Positions 1-6,571 of a stretch of DNA of 61,719 bases are shown in pieces. Source of the stretch: Igneacidithiobacillus sp041146875 (GTDB taxonomy: Bacteria > Pseudomonadota > Gammaproteobacteria > Acidithiobacillales > Acidithiobacillaceae); contig NZ_JBFRXP010000015.1 of assembly GCF_041146875.1 (NCBI RefSeq), positions 1-61,719 on the forward strand. The letters run 5' to 3'. The notes below the pieces were generated by a model. That model saw only the letters and a program-made list of their open reading frames with translations, was not told the DNA's origin and ran no database searches. Position 1 is the stretch's first letter. Every line of letters begins with the position of its first letter. Both the position numbers and the translations under genes were made by a program.

Positions 1-192
1 CACCTTCTGGGTGAAGCTCTCGATAAGCTTATTCTACCAGAAAGGCTTGCAGATCGGGGCCTTATCTATCTATCTCTTAGCAGCAATCGCGGATTTAGGG
101 AACTAGTCGCCCCTAAAGTATTCATTTTACGTCTACGCGAGGCTATAGCGGCCAATTCGGGGATGGCGCGCCATCCCCGAACACCGACGCGG
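1..192 (+). pseudogene. 3' stub of an unknown gene, cut by an IS end
   Basis: Frame 1 is open from the first base and reads HLLGEALDKLILPERLADRG and onward. After about 35 codons it runs into the terminal sequence of an IS5-like fragment that begins near base 106, and it stops at 192 inside the element. The native protein probably lost its C-terminus to the insertion, since the last codons are IS sequence. I do not recognise the family. The 5' end lies outside the window. Confidence 0.3.
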
Positions 193-527
193 TGACAGCC
201 ACGGCCATGGGGCTGAGGGTCCATTCCAAGAGCCAGCGTAGGGCGCAAAAAATAGGGGACAAAAAGGGATACCCTTCTGGGCGATCATCCGCAGCAGCCA
301 GCGGATGTTGTAGCCCGCGGCGCAGAGGACGGCGTGCAGGCAATCGCCCAGGGATCCCTTAAGAGGGCAGCGGTCCATCCGGTGATCCGCTTTGAGGTGC
401 CCGATGAGGGGTTCAATGGCTTGTCGGCGGCGTAGCGCGCGTTTCTCCTGGGGGGTGATCCTTCGGGCTTTACCCCGGTGGATGATGCGCAACTCGGGAT
501 TGTCGGCATCGACGCCCCGGTAGCCCA
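106..527 (-). mobile_element. IS5-like element fragment, copy 1 (3' end of transposase)
   Basis: This is a near-duplicate of the 3' part of the element at 1639-2666. It begins with the same terminal sequence GTCGCCCCT at 106. The minus strand encodes the C-terminal transposase portion from YRGVDADNP, through the RRRQAIEPLIGHLK motif that carries the catalytic Glu, to the end. Homology to copy 2 stops sharply near 527, where an unrelated helix-turn-helix fragment begins. The first two catalytic Asp regions are missing, so it cannot make a transposase. Confidence 0.8.
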
Positions 528-722
528 TAGCCGATTCACCTGCCGCACGCTGAGGCCTAAGCGCTCTGCCACTTCCCGCAGCCGCAGCTGCTTGCTCAAC
601 AGCAATTGCAGCAGCCCTACACGATCTACTTCTCGATGACTCATCGTTATGCACGCCTTCGTCATCCTCATCCCCCCTCCGCCAGTCGAAGGGGACATTC
701 TAGAATGGGACAAAGGGGACAT
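528..722 (-). mobile_element. ISNCY-like transposase 5' fragment
   Basis: The minus strand from the ATG at 644 reads MSHREVDRVGLLQLLLSKQL and then a helix-turn-helix, REVAERLGLSVRQVNRL. This resembles the N-terminus of ISNCY-family transposases. It breaks off at about 528, where IS5-like sequence starts in another frame. Upstream, at about 692-722, are two GGGGACATT-type blocks that may be the terminal repeat of this second element. It is a fragment only, and the family call rests on the HTH and these blocks. Confidence 0.5.
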
Positions 723-782
723 TACTGCTTGGGGCTAACAGGCGACATGGGCCGAGACCTACCCGTGCAAGCCCCTGTTACG

Positions 783-995
783 TTATGCCGCGGCGTGGCT
801 GACGGGACTGGAGGCCAGGTGCAAGGGCATCAAGGAAGATTCGGCCAGGGCCACGGTGATGTACTCCTCACCCACCAGGAACTCCACCTCAAAGAATCCC
901 GGATCAAGGATTTCCACGATGGTGCCCAACTGCCCCTTGAGCAGTTGTTCCTTGGGGCTGGGCTCCAGCAGAACGACAGGATCTAGCAGTTTCAT
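783..995 (-). CDS. DUF4926 domain protein
   Basis: A 70-residue protein starting MKLLDPVVLLEPSPKEQLLK and continuing GQLGTIVEIL. The opening DPVVL block, a GxxGTIVEI strand and a later EVEF segment match small DUF4926 proteins, which fold as a short beta barrel. An ATG at 995 is preferred over a GTG one codon upstream; neither has a clear ribosome-binding site. Its function is unknown. Such genes often sit in accessory or toxin-like contexts, which fits the surrounding IS remnants and the neighbouring DUF29 gene. Confidence 0.6.
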   Translation of the reverse strand: MKLLDPVVLLEPSPKEQLLKGQLGTIVEILDPGFFEVEFLVGEEYITVALAESSLMPLHLASSPVSHAAA

Positions 996-1014
996 CACAA
1001 GGCGGTGAGGTTAC

Positions 1015-1473
1015 TTATTCAGGCCACCAGTCAGCCAAAATTTGAGCGTCTATATGCCAAGGGCAGGTGTCAGGGAACGTCGACAATGGAAGCCCTGTCT
1101 CTTCCGCTGCTTCGTCTATCGCGCTTGTCCATGTTTCGGGCAGTGAGTAGCGCAGAAAGTTGTCGAGACTCGGAGAGTCCTTGAGGATAAGAGCTATCTG
1201 CTTTCGTTGCTCTTTGATGGTCTGGGACCAGCTCTGCGAACGCCTTTCCGGCTGCGACTGCCATTTGGCAAGGTGCATAAGCAGTTTTTCCAGGCGATGG
1301 ATGATTTCGCGGCGATCCCTCTTACCCATGGATTCTAATTCCTCTGCGACGTTGTTCCAGTCCATCCAGTCCGGCTTATGACGGCGTAAAAGGTCTGCCT
1401 GCTCCATGGTCCATACATAGAAGTCCTGATCGTACAGATTGACGGGAGTTTCGAGCTTTATTGCTGTTCCCAT
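1015..1473 (-). CDS. DUF29 family protein
   Basis: A 152-residue protein. An N-terminal YDQDFYVWTMEQADLLR segment is followed by NNVAEELESMGKRDRREI, then LMHLAKWQSQPERRSQSW and LILKDSPSL. These blocks are typical of DUF29, a cytosolic helical family of unknown function common in cyanobacteria and proteobacteria. The ATG at 1473 is chosen because AGGAGG lies just upstream with good spacing; the open frame continues to 1623 without support. It lies between DUF4926 and an IS element, so the block is probably acquired. Confidence 0.75.
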   Translation of the reverse strand: MGTAIKLETPVNLYDQDFYVWTMEQADLLRRHKPDWMDWNNVAEELESMGKRDRREIIHRLEKLLMHLAKWQSQPERRSQSWSQTIKEQRKQIALILKDSPSLDNFLRYSLPETWTSAIDEAAEETGLPLSTFPDTCPWHIDAQILADWWPE

Positions 1474-1555
1474 GGTCACGCCTCCTGTTAGGCATGCTTG
1501 ATGGTGTAAAGTATAAGGCATGGCCCTAAAAGAGCAAAGAATCAGAAATTTGCCC

Positions 1556-1638
1556 CTACCGGCGCGCGCCGTGATGCTCGTGCTGGATCTGGTAGAGCGC
1601 CAACAGCTCGCTGCGCACCACATTCAGCTCCATATCGA
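1556..1638 (-). pseudogene. Short gene remnant abutting IS copy 2
   Basis: Immediately outside the IS terminal repeat, the minus strand stays open and reads LDMELNVVRSELLALYQIQ and onward to a TAG at 1556-1558. It looks like the last ~27 codons of a gene whose body was removed or displaced when the IS arrived. It is too short to identify. Confidence 0.25.
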
Positions 1639-2666
1639 GTCGCCCCTGAAATATCCATTTTGCGTCTACGCGAGGCTATAGCGGCCAGTTCGGGGTAGCG
1701 CGTCATCGCCGGACACCGACGCGGTGACGGCCACGGCCACGGAGCTGAAGGTCCATTCCAACAGCCAGTGTAGGGCGCAGAAAATGGCGGACAAAAAGGG
1801 AATGCCCTTCTGGGCGATCATCCGCAGCAGCCAGCGGATGTTGTAGCCTGCGGCGCAGAGGACGGCGTGCAGGCAATCGCCCAGGGATCCCTTAAGGGGG
1901 CGGCGGTCCATCCGGTGATCGGTTTTGAGGTGGCCGATGAGGGGTTCAATGGCTTGTCGGCGGCGTAGCGCGTGTTTCTCTTGGGGGGTGATCCTTCGGG
2001 CTTTGCCCCGGTGGATGATGCGTACGTCGGGATTGTCGGCATCGACGCCCCGGTAGCCCAGGTCGACAAAGACCCGCTCCGGCTGGATCCCCTGGTCCTG
2101 CATCAGGATCGTGGTCTGGTCGAGTTGCTCGTGGAGGGTGTGGCCATCGTAGGGGTTGCCCGGAAAGGCGCGGGCACCGACGATCAAGGTGCCCTGGTGG
2201 GTACTGGCAATGCTCACCTTGACCCCGAACTCATAGGGTTGCCGGGCCTTGCCCTTGTTGATGCATTCCACCTCGGGGGCGTGCCAGGCATACAGCTTAG
2301 GCTGCCCAGGGATCCTTTTGCGCTGGGCACTTTGGGCCTGGATACGGGCGGCCTTGTCCAGGGTTTCGGACAGGGCCTGCCGTACCGCCATGCCCAGGGC
2401 GTTGGCCTTGCGCTCCAACTCCCGGCACAAACGGCCCACAATGGTGTGTTGTCGCTTGATGCTGCGCCGCATGCGCTTGAACTGTCGGGCGTGGGCATAG
2501 CGACCCGCCTGAAAGGCGAAAGAAATCTTCGGTGGCAGAGCAGGAGGCGGTCATGGCAAAACTCCCAGAAATCTGCGCCCAGAGGCGGAACACTGGGAGG
2601 AATCATACCACAGATAGGGCGTATTCAACAGCATTATCATGGAGTTGGGATAAAATCAGGGGCGAC
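1639..2666 (-). mobile_element. IS5-like insertion sequence, copy 2, with both ends
   Basis: The element is bounded by a perfect 11-bp inverted repeat, GTCGCCCCTGA at 1639-1649 and TCAGGGGCGAC at 2656-2666; the match extends imperfectly to about 18 bp. It encloses a 5'-truncated transposase frame on the minus strand. At 1028 bp it is shorter than I would expect for a complete element, consistent with an internal deletion that removed the transposase N-terminus. No direct target duplication is visible in the flanks (left ...TCGA, right AAAC...). Confidence 0.75.
1666..2472 (-). pseudogene. IS5-like DDE transposase, N-terminally truncated
   Basis: The open frame gives 268 residues from MRRSIKRQHTIVGRLCRELE. 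Coding similarity (GRYAHARQFKR) continues upstream, but an in-frame stop follows near the left edge of the element. The second catalytic Asp (GNPYDGHTL), the YRG box after VFVDLG, and the Glu (RRRQAIEPLIGHLK) are present. The N-terminal domain with the first Asp is missing, so it should be inactive in cis transposition. The 3' part is nearly identical to the fragment at 106-527. Confidence 0.75.
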
Positions 2667-2799
2667 AAACTACAAGACAAAACACAAAAACCCCAATATG
2701 CCCATCAGGCAGCCTTAATGGTCCTGAATATAATAAATTTCTCCAGCTCCACGGCCATCGTGAATCAACTTTCGAACCTATATTATGCCAAGGCTGCTT

Positions 2800-3102
2800 T
2801 TAAGACCGAGTATTTTTATCCCCCTCCATTCCGTCAGGAATGATGCCATGCTTTTCCACATTGTCATCCGTCGGTTCCATACCATCTGGGATTAGAGCAT
2901 CGTCCGTTTCCCGCTCTGCCTCCATACCATCTGGTGTTAACCCTCGCTTTGCCGCCTTGTGGTCAGATCGTTCCATCCCATCAGGAACTATGCCGTGCCT
3001 CGCCAGATCGTCATCCGACGCTTCCATACCGTCTGGTGTTAATCCTCGCTTCGCCGTCTTTGGATCAGATTTTTCCATTCCATCATCAACTGATTTTGTC
3101 AT
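2800..3102 (-). CDS. DGME-repeat protein of unknown function
   Basis: A 100-residue protein starting MTKSVDDGMEKSDPKTAKRG. After six residues it is made entirely of head-to-tail units of the form DGME-xSD-xx-AKRGLTP: four units of 17 residues, one of 15, and a short final DGME tail. There is no signal peptide, membrane segment or Cys. The composition is acidic and polar, so it is probably cytosolic and extended. The ATG at 3102 has GGAGG 8 nt upstream; the frame is open to 3183 without support. It stands alone between an IS and a permease gene. I do not recognise the family. The regular spacing could mean a solenoid, a multivalent binding protein, or a multi-core precursor peptide. Confidence 0.6.
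   Translation of the reverse strand: MTKSVDDGMEKSDPKTAKRGLTPDGMEASDDDLARHGIVPDGMERSDHKAAKRGLTPDGMEAERETDDALIPDGMEPTDDNVEKHGIIPDGMEGDKNTRS
2803..3084 (-). repeat. Five to six tandem ~51-bp coding repeats (DGME units)
   Basis: Read on the minus strand, each unit encodes DGME followed by 13 (once 11) residues ending in Pro. Units 1 and 3 end AKRGLTP; units 2 and 5 end in RHGIVP or KHGIIP. The alternation suggests duplication of a two-unit block. The DNA has diverged, so the array is not recent, and the protein pattern appears to be under selection. Confidence 0.75.
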
Positions 3103-3223
3103 TTTCCCAACCTCCAATATAAACGCACAGAACGTAATTTGTCCTAGACAGTGCTGTTGTTGCGTATTCAACAATTTTGGCAATTCCGGTAAAGAAACCC
3201 GATTTTAGCTATGCTAGAAAATT

Positions 3224-3250
3224 GTGATCCTGGAAAATTGCCAGGATCAC
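3224..3250 (-). terminator. Intrinsic terminator, probably bidirectional
   Basis: A perfect 10-bp stem GTGATCCTGG / CCAGGATCAC encloses a 7-nt loop. On the minus strand it is followed by AATTTTCT and ends the permease transcript; on the plus strand it is followed by TTTTCTCT. Confidence 0.75.
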
Positions 3251-3288
3251 TTTTCTCTGTGGCTGATTCACGTTTTTACTACGTGAGG

Positions 3289-3834
3289 TCACGCCTTCTT
3301 TGCCAGACTTCCCACCGGCAATATCGCTTTACCCATGACGGGATTGATCACGTGCACAGCCGCCAAGTAGAAGCCGATCACGGCAACAATCATGAACAAT
3401 AATCCTGCCACAGCATCAATGCTAATAGCCATCAGTACAAATGCCGCACAGAGTATGCCAAAAAGCAGTACCAAGCCGATGTTTGCACGCAGCGAAGCGA
3501 TGAAGAAGATCAAGGTGATCAACGCCATCAACCAAAACCAAATCTCCAGAAACTGTGGCGCACTCTTCATCGCAAGCGCAAGACCACCGGTCGAGCCCAT
3601 AATGGCGAAACTCAAAAAGAATGAACCATAGGTGAAAAACACCGTCGCAATATAAGAGTTTGGCATCTGGAAGGTATACGCACCCGCGACATACATCTCA
3701 GCAGCACCAAAGCCAAAACTCAGCGCCAGTAGGGCACCCAAACCGTCCATGGGAACCAGCCCATAAAACATCGCACCAATGATGAACAACGGGACTGCGA
3801 AACCAAACAGACCGATGGCAATAGGATCTTTCAT
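3289..3834 (-). CDS. satP: Acetate/succinate-type transporter (GPR1/FUN34/YaaH)
   Basis: A 181-residue inner-membrane protein with six predicted hydrophobic helices. It opens MKDPIAIGLFGFAVPLFIIG, a variant of the family's NPAPLGLxGF signature, followed by GFGAAEMYVAGAYTF, characteristic of AceTr acetate/succinate channels. The ATG at 3834 places the signature at the N-terminus as in relatives; upstream AAAAGGGG is a modest ribosome-binding site. A sigma-54 promoter lies at 3972-3987 and an activator-type palindrome at 4146-4162, so it probably belongs to the regulon of the adjacent activator. Substrate and direction are unproven; in an acidophile, export or balancing of weak acids is also possible. 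Confidence 0.8.
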   Translation of the reverse strand: MKDPIAIGLFGFAVPLFIIGAMFYGLVPMDGLGALLALSFGFGAAEMYVAGAYTFQMPNSYIATVFFTYGSFFLSFAIMGSTGGLALAMKSAPQFLEIWFWLMALITLIFFIASLRANIGLVLLFGILCAAFVLMAISIDAVAGLLFMIVAVIGFYLAAVHVINPVMGKAILPVGSLAKKA

Positions 3835-3971
3835 GTATATACCCCTTTTTTCCGTCGCAACAAATGGTTTAAACAAACCTTACGCGAGACCCGAACAACA
3901 ACATGCAATACACCAGCTTGTTGTCAGCCTCCTGCCGGTTCATTAGCTGTATCTAACCAGCAGCGGAAGAA

Positions 3972-3987
3972 AGCAATCCTCATGCCA
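3972..3987 (-). promoter_or_regulatory. Sigma-54 promoter of the permease gene
   Basis: The minus strand reads TGGCATGAGGATTGCT. The GG and GC pairs are exactly 12 nt apart, and the sequence differs from the consensus TGGCACG-N4-TTGCW at one conserved base. Transcription would start near 3960. Confidence 0.75.
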
Positions 3988-4145
3988 CGACCGATCGCAG
4001 AAAATTCTATGATAACGACAAAGTTATGCTTTTAAATAAGCTTACAATAGCCAAGAAAATGCGGCTAATTTTTACGATTTTACAAAAATATAGAAAAATA
4101 GTTTATCGTACAAAATTGTCTTAAACGACGCATGAGTATGACACA

Positions 4146-4162
4146 ACATGACACCGTCATGT
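4146..4162. promoter_or_regulatory. Activator-binding palindrome (candidate UAS)
   Basis: ACATGACACCGTCATGT is a perfect 7-3-7 inverted repeat lying about 190 bp upstream of the predicted permease start. It shares TGAC/GTCA half-sites with the palindromes at 7777-7873. Additional ATGAC half-sites occur at 4139 and 4179. Confidence 0.6.
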
Positions 4163-4210
4163 GCCATACAGGTGCAACATGACGCATTACAAGATTGACG
4201 AATATAAAGC

Positions 4211-5554
4211 TCAGACTTGTTGTAGCCACCGATATACAGTGCGTTCACTAACACCCAGATGTTCCGCTACTTGCCGACGATTGCCATGAAAGGTACCCAA
4301 CAATTCAGGCAGATTGTTGGGGCGCCCTCTCTTGTCTAGTGACGCTGACGATCGCACTGTTAGCGGCTGAATTTGGGGAGGCAGCGCGGCGGGTGACGTT
4401 TCCAGAAAATAGATGTGCTCAGGCATGACCAATGGTCCATCGGCCAACGCCACAGCTTTCTGCAAGATATTCTTTAGTTCACGCACGTTGCCCGGAAAAT
4501 TGTAGGCACAGAGGCGGCGCTCAGCCGCCGCTGCCAACTGCCACTGACCTCCCCAATCCCGCCCAATGCGTTCAAGCAGGACGCGGGCAATGCCAGGGAT
4601 ATCCTCGCGCCGCTCGCGCAGGGGCGGGAGGTCGATACTAATCGCAGCAAGACGGTAATACAGATCTTCGCGGAAGGTTCTACCCGCAACCATGTCACGC
4701 AAGCTACGGTTACTCGCCGCGATAATGCGAACATTCGCATGCAGTAAATCTGCACCACCTAAACGCCGAAAGGCCCCGGTTTCTAGCACACGCAGGAGCT
4801 TGGCCTGCACCGGCAAAGGTAACTCACCAACCTCGTCCAGAAATAACGTACCGCCATCAGCGCTCTCATACAGGCCTATTTTTCTACCGATACAACCGGT
4901 GTAGGCTCCCCGCTCGTGTCCGAAAAACTCGCTTTCGAAAAGATGCTCGGGCAAGGTAGTACAATCAATGGTAATCAAGGGCTTTTCAGCACGCGCGGAG
5001 AGTTGATGCAAAGCGCTAGCCGCAAGCTCCTTTCCTACACCACTCTCACCCCAAAGCAAGATGCTGGCGTCTGTGCGTGCTGCCATCTCAATGTGATGGA
5101 GACACTGCAGAAACGCGGGGGAGCGCCCCACCATGCGCATATCGTTGCAGGTGATGTCGCTTTGCTCGCGCGGCACGTGGATGATCTCTTCTGCCAAAAA
5201 ATTTTGGCCGCGCAGATCGCGCAATACGTGCCCGCGAATGCGCACATGCTCCGCGTTACCCAGCGGATCATAGTGAACATGACGCACCTCGTGCGGCTCA
5301 CCACTATGGAACACCGCTTGGTGCGGGCAGTCCTCGCCATTTTCATGGCAAGGCACATCGGAGTGATGGGAGACTTGGTGGCAACGGCGACCGACCAAGT
5401 CAGCCGCCGTAACACCATAGCACTCCCGATACGCGCGGTTTGCGGCCACGATACGATATTCTTCGTCGATGACCACCATCGGATGCTGCTGCAAATCCAC
5501 AGCAGACTGCACATCAAGTGCTTCCAATACTTTACCTGGCGCGGCCTTTTCCAA
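4211..5554 (-). CDS. PAS-domain sigma-54-dependent transcriptional activator
   Basis: A 447-residue enhancer-binding protein with three parts. Residues ~15-110 are a PAS sensor rich in Cys and His (C58, C69, C76; RRCHQVSHHSDVPCHENGED). Residues ~140-375 are an AAA+ domain with Walker A GESGVGKE (169-176) and Walker B GGTLFLDEV (234-242). The C-terminus is a Fis-type helix-turn-helix, RRQVAEHLGVSERTVYRW. The sigma-54 contact loop reads GAYTGC (216-221) instead of GAFTGA. There is no receiver domain, so it probably senses a ligand, metal or redox state directly. The start at 5554 has GGAG 7 nt upstream. It sits between the permease and the HiPIP operon, all with sigma-54 promoters, and is probably their regulator. 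Confidence 0.9.
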   Translation of the reverse strand: MEKAAPGKVLEALDVQSAVDLQQHPMVVIDEEYRIVAANRAYRECYGVTAADLVGRRCHQVSHHSDVPCHENGEDCPHQAVFHSGEPHEVRHVHYDPLGNAEHVRIRGHVLRDLRGQNFLAEEIIHVPREQSDITCNDMRMVGRSPAFLQCLHHIEMAARTDASILLWGESGVGKELAASALHQLSARAEKPLITIDCTTLPEHLFESEFFGHERGAYTGCIGRKIGLYESADGGTLFLDEVGELPLPVQAKLLRVLETGAFRRLGGADLLHANVRIIAASNRSLRDMVAGRTFREDLYYRLAAISIDLPPLRERREDIPGIARVLLERIGRDWGGQWQLAAAAERRLCAYNFPGNVRELKNILQKAVALADGPLVMPEHIYFLETSPAALPPQIQPLTVRSSASLDKRGRPNNLPELLGTFHGNRRQVAEHLGVSERTVYRWLQQV

Positions 5555-5595
5555 TGAGCTTCTCCGCTTGTCAACTAATGAGACAAAAAACTACG

Positions 5596-5617
5596 AAAAA
5601 CTCAGCTTATGAGCTGA
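5596..5617 (-). terminator. Intrinsic terminator after the HiPIP gene
   Basis: A perfect TCAGCT / AGCTGA stem with a TATG-complement loop is followed on the minus strand by GTTTTTCG. It lies between the HiPIP stop codon and the activator gene. With a six-bp stem it is probably leaky, allowing some read-through into the regulator. Confidence 0.6.
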
Positions 5618-5632
5618 TAATCATAGTTCATC

Positions 5633-5923
5633 TTAAGACGATTTCGGAACAAAAGCCAAACAATAGCCCATCGGGCTAATCTTACCGGCAACCACTTGGC
5701 AGGTCCCCAATGCTTTGGGTGTGGACCCCGGTAGGAAGTGTTGGCATATCGAGCAATGATCCTGTTGATACGGATGACTTTGATACTGCACAGATGCCTT
5801 GCTTTCTTTACCGCCCTCTCCAGCAAAGGCAAACTCGGTGCCCAAAATGGGCAGTGCGGCCCCGGCACCAACGAGGGCCGCCATTTCTTTCAGCCACTGA
5901 CGACGACTTTTCTGTTCCTGCAT
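5633..5923 (-). CDS. High-potential iron-sulfur protein (HiPIP), Tat-exported
   Basis: A 96-residue precursor. Residues 6-12 are SRRQWLK, a twin-arginine motif, followed by a hydrophobic stretch and probable cleavage after AFA (residue 34). The mature part has four cluster ligands, C57, C60, C75 and C88 (C-x2-C-x14-C-x12-C), standard for a small periplasmic [4Fe-4S] electron carrier. Iro-type HiPIPs serve the iron or sulfur respiratory chains of acidophiles. The ATG at 5923 has AGGAG upstream. It is the third gene after the DUF3034 protein and truncated haemoglobin, but a strong hairpin separates it from them. tatABC is at 53 kb in this window. Confidence 0.9.
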   Translation of the reverse strand: MQEQKSRRQWLKEMAALVGAGAALPILGTEFAFAGEGGKESKASVQYQSHPYQQDHCSICQHFLPGSTPKALGTCQVVAGKISPMGYCLAFVPKSS

Positions 5924-5988
5924 TGTTGCATCTCCTATGTTATCGGTACCCGTTAGTAATACGCAGAGCCAAGAATTTTGGATGCACG

Positions 5989-6026
5989 AAAAAAGACCCG
6001 GATCGCCTGACTTGGCAATTCGGGCC
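5989..6026 (-). terminator. Strong hairpin plus U-tract between haemoglobin and HiPIP genes
   Basis: On the minus strand a 13-bp stem, GGCCCGAATTGCC against GGCGATCCGGGTC with a few G-U or mismatched pairs, has a 6-nt loop and is followed by TTTTTT. This is a classical intrinsic terminator inside an apparent operon. It could set a lower HiPIP level or mean that HiPIP has its own weak promoter. Confidence 0.75.
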
Positions 6027-6086
6027 AACTACCTGGTGAAGAGGAGGAGGTAGGTAAGATTTACAATATATGCTTATTTTCTTTTT

Positions 6087-6551
6087 TTACCCGAGCGGGC
6101 CGTTAGCGGTAACGATTTGCGGCTCCAAAGATGCCAAGATAGCAAGCAGGTAGTTCTGCGCACCAATGGGAATACGATGGGTATCCATAGCGTCAATCAT
6201 GTCTTGAGAAAGATAATTGAATGCCGCCGTGGTAACTTGCAGCCCTCGGTGGGCATCTGTCATGCTGGGACCAGTGTACTTACAAGGCCCGCCAACGGCC
6301 ATGCAGACCTGATTGACCAGCGCGTACTTCAAGGCCGGAATGTTGGTGTGAGCAAAGTAGTAGTTGATGTGTGGGTCATTTGCCACATTGCCCACAAAAG
6401 TGTTGATGAGCGCGGTAACACCAGCCTTGCCACCAAACTGATCATAGTAGCTATCGGCATTGGCGGTGCCCCAGCCAGCGAAGGAGAGGGCACAGATACT
6501 CGCACCGATGATTGCGCCTTTGCGCAGCGATGCAGACAACTTGTTGTTCAT
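6087..6551 (-). CDS. Exported group 1 truncated haemoglobin
   Basis: A 154-residue protein. Residues 1-32 form a Sec signal peptide (hydrophobic core ending GTANA). The mature part opens DSYYDQFGGKAGVTALINTF, the N-terminal block of group I (HbN-type) truncated haemoglobins. FAHTNIPALKYALVNQVC and MTDAHRGL follow, with proximal His near residue 101. C83 and C90 could form a disulfide in the periplasm. Such proteins bind O2 or NO, and the periplasmic location suggests NO detoxification, gas sensing or electron transfer. AGGAGG lies 6 nt before the ATG. It is 20 bp downstream of the DUF3034 gene in the same sigma-54 operon. Confidence 0.88.
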   Translation of the reverse strand: MNNKLSASLRKGAIIGASICALSFAGWGTANADSYYDQFGGKAGVTALINTFVGNVANDPHINYYFAHTNIPALKYALVNQVCMAVGGPCKYTGPSMTDAHRGLQVTTAAFNYLSQDMIDAMDTHRIPIGAQNYLLAILASLEPQIVTANGPLG

Positions 6552-6571
6552 GAGAACCTCCTAAAATTGGC

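Larger units (their letters stand above)
3835..4210. other. Regulatory intergenic region upstream of the permease gene
   Basis: These 376 AT-rich bases contain no convincing gene. They hold the sigma-54 promoter (3972-3987) and the TCATGAC-type palindrome (4146-4162). The expected leader of about 125 nt contains ACAACA...TGTTGT arms near 3890-3930 that could form a weak hairpin. Confidence 0.6.

Noticed and set aside
2..722. A single chimeric gene combining the HTH at 644-528 with the IS5-like C-terminus
   Set aside because: The two parts are in different frames and belong to different transposase families, so this is a junction of remnants.
3880..3935. ACAACA/TGTTGT arms in the permease leader as a riboswitch
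   Set aside because: Only short A/T-rich arms pair; no known riboswitch class or terminator switch is evident.
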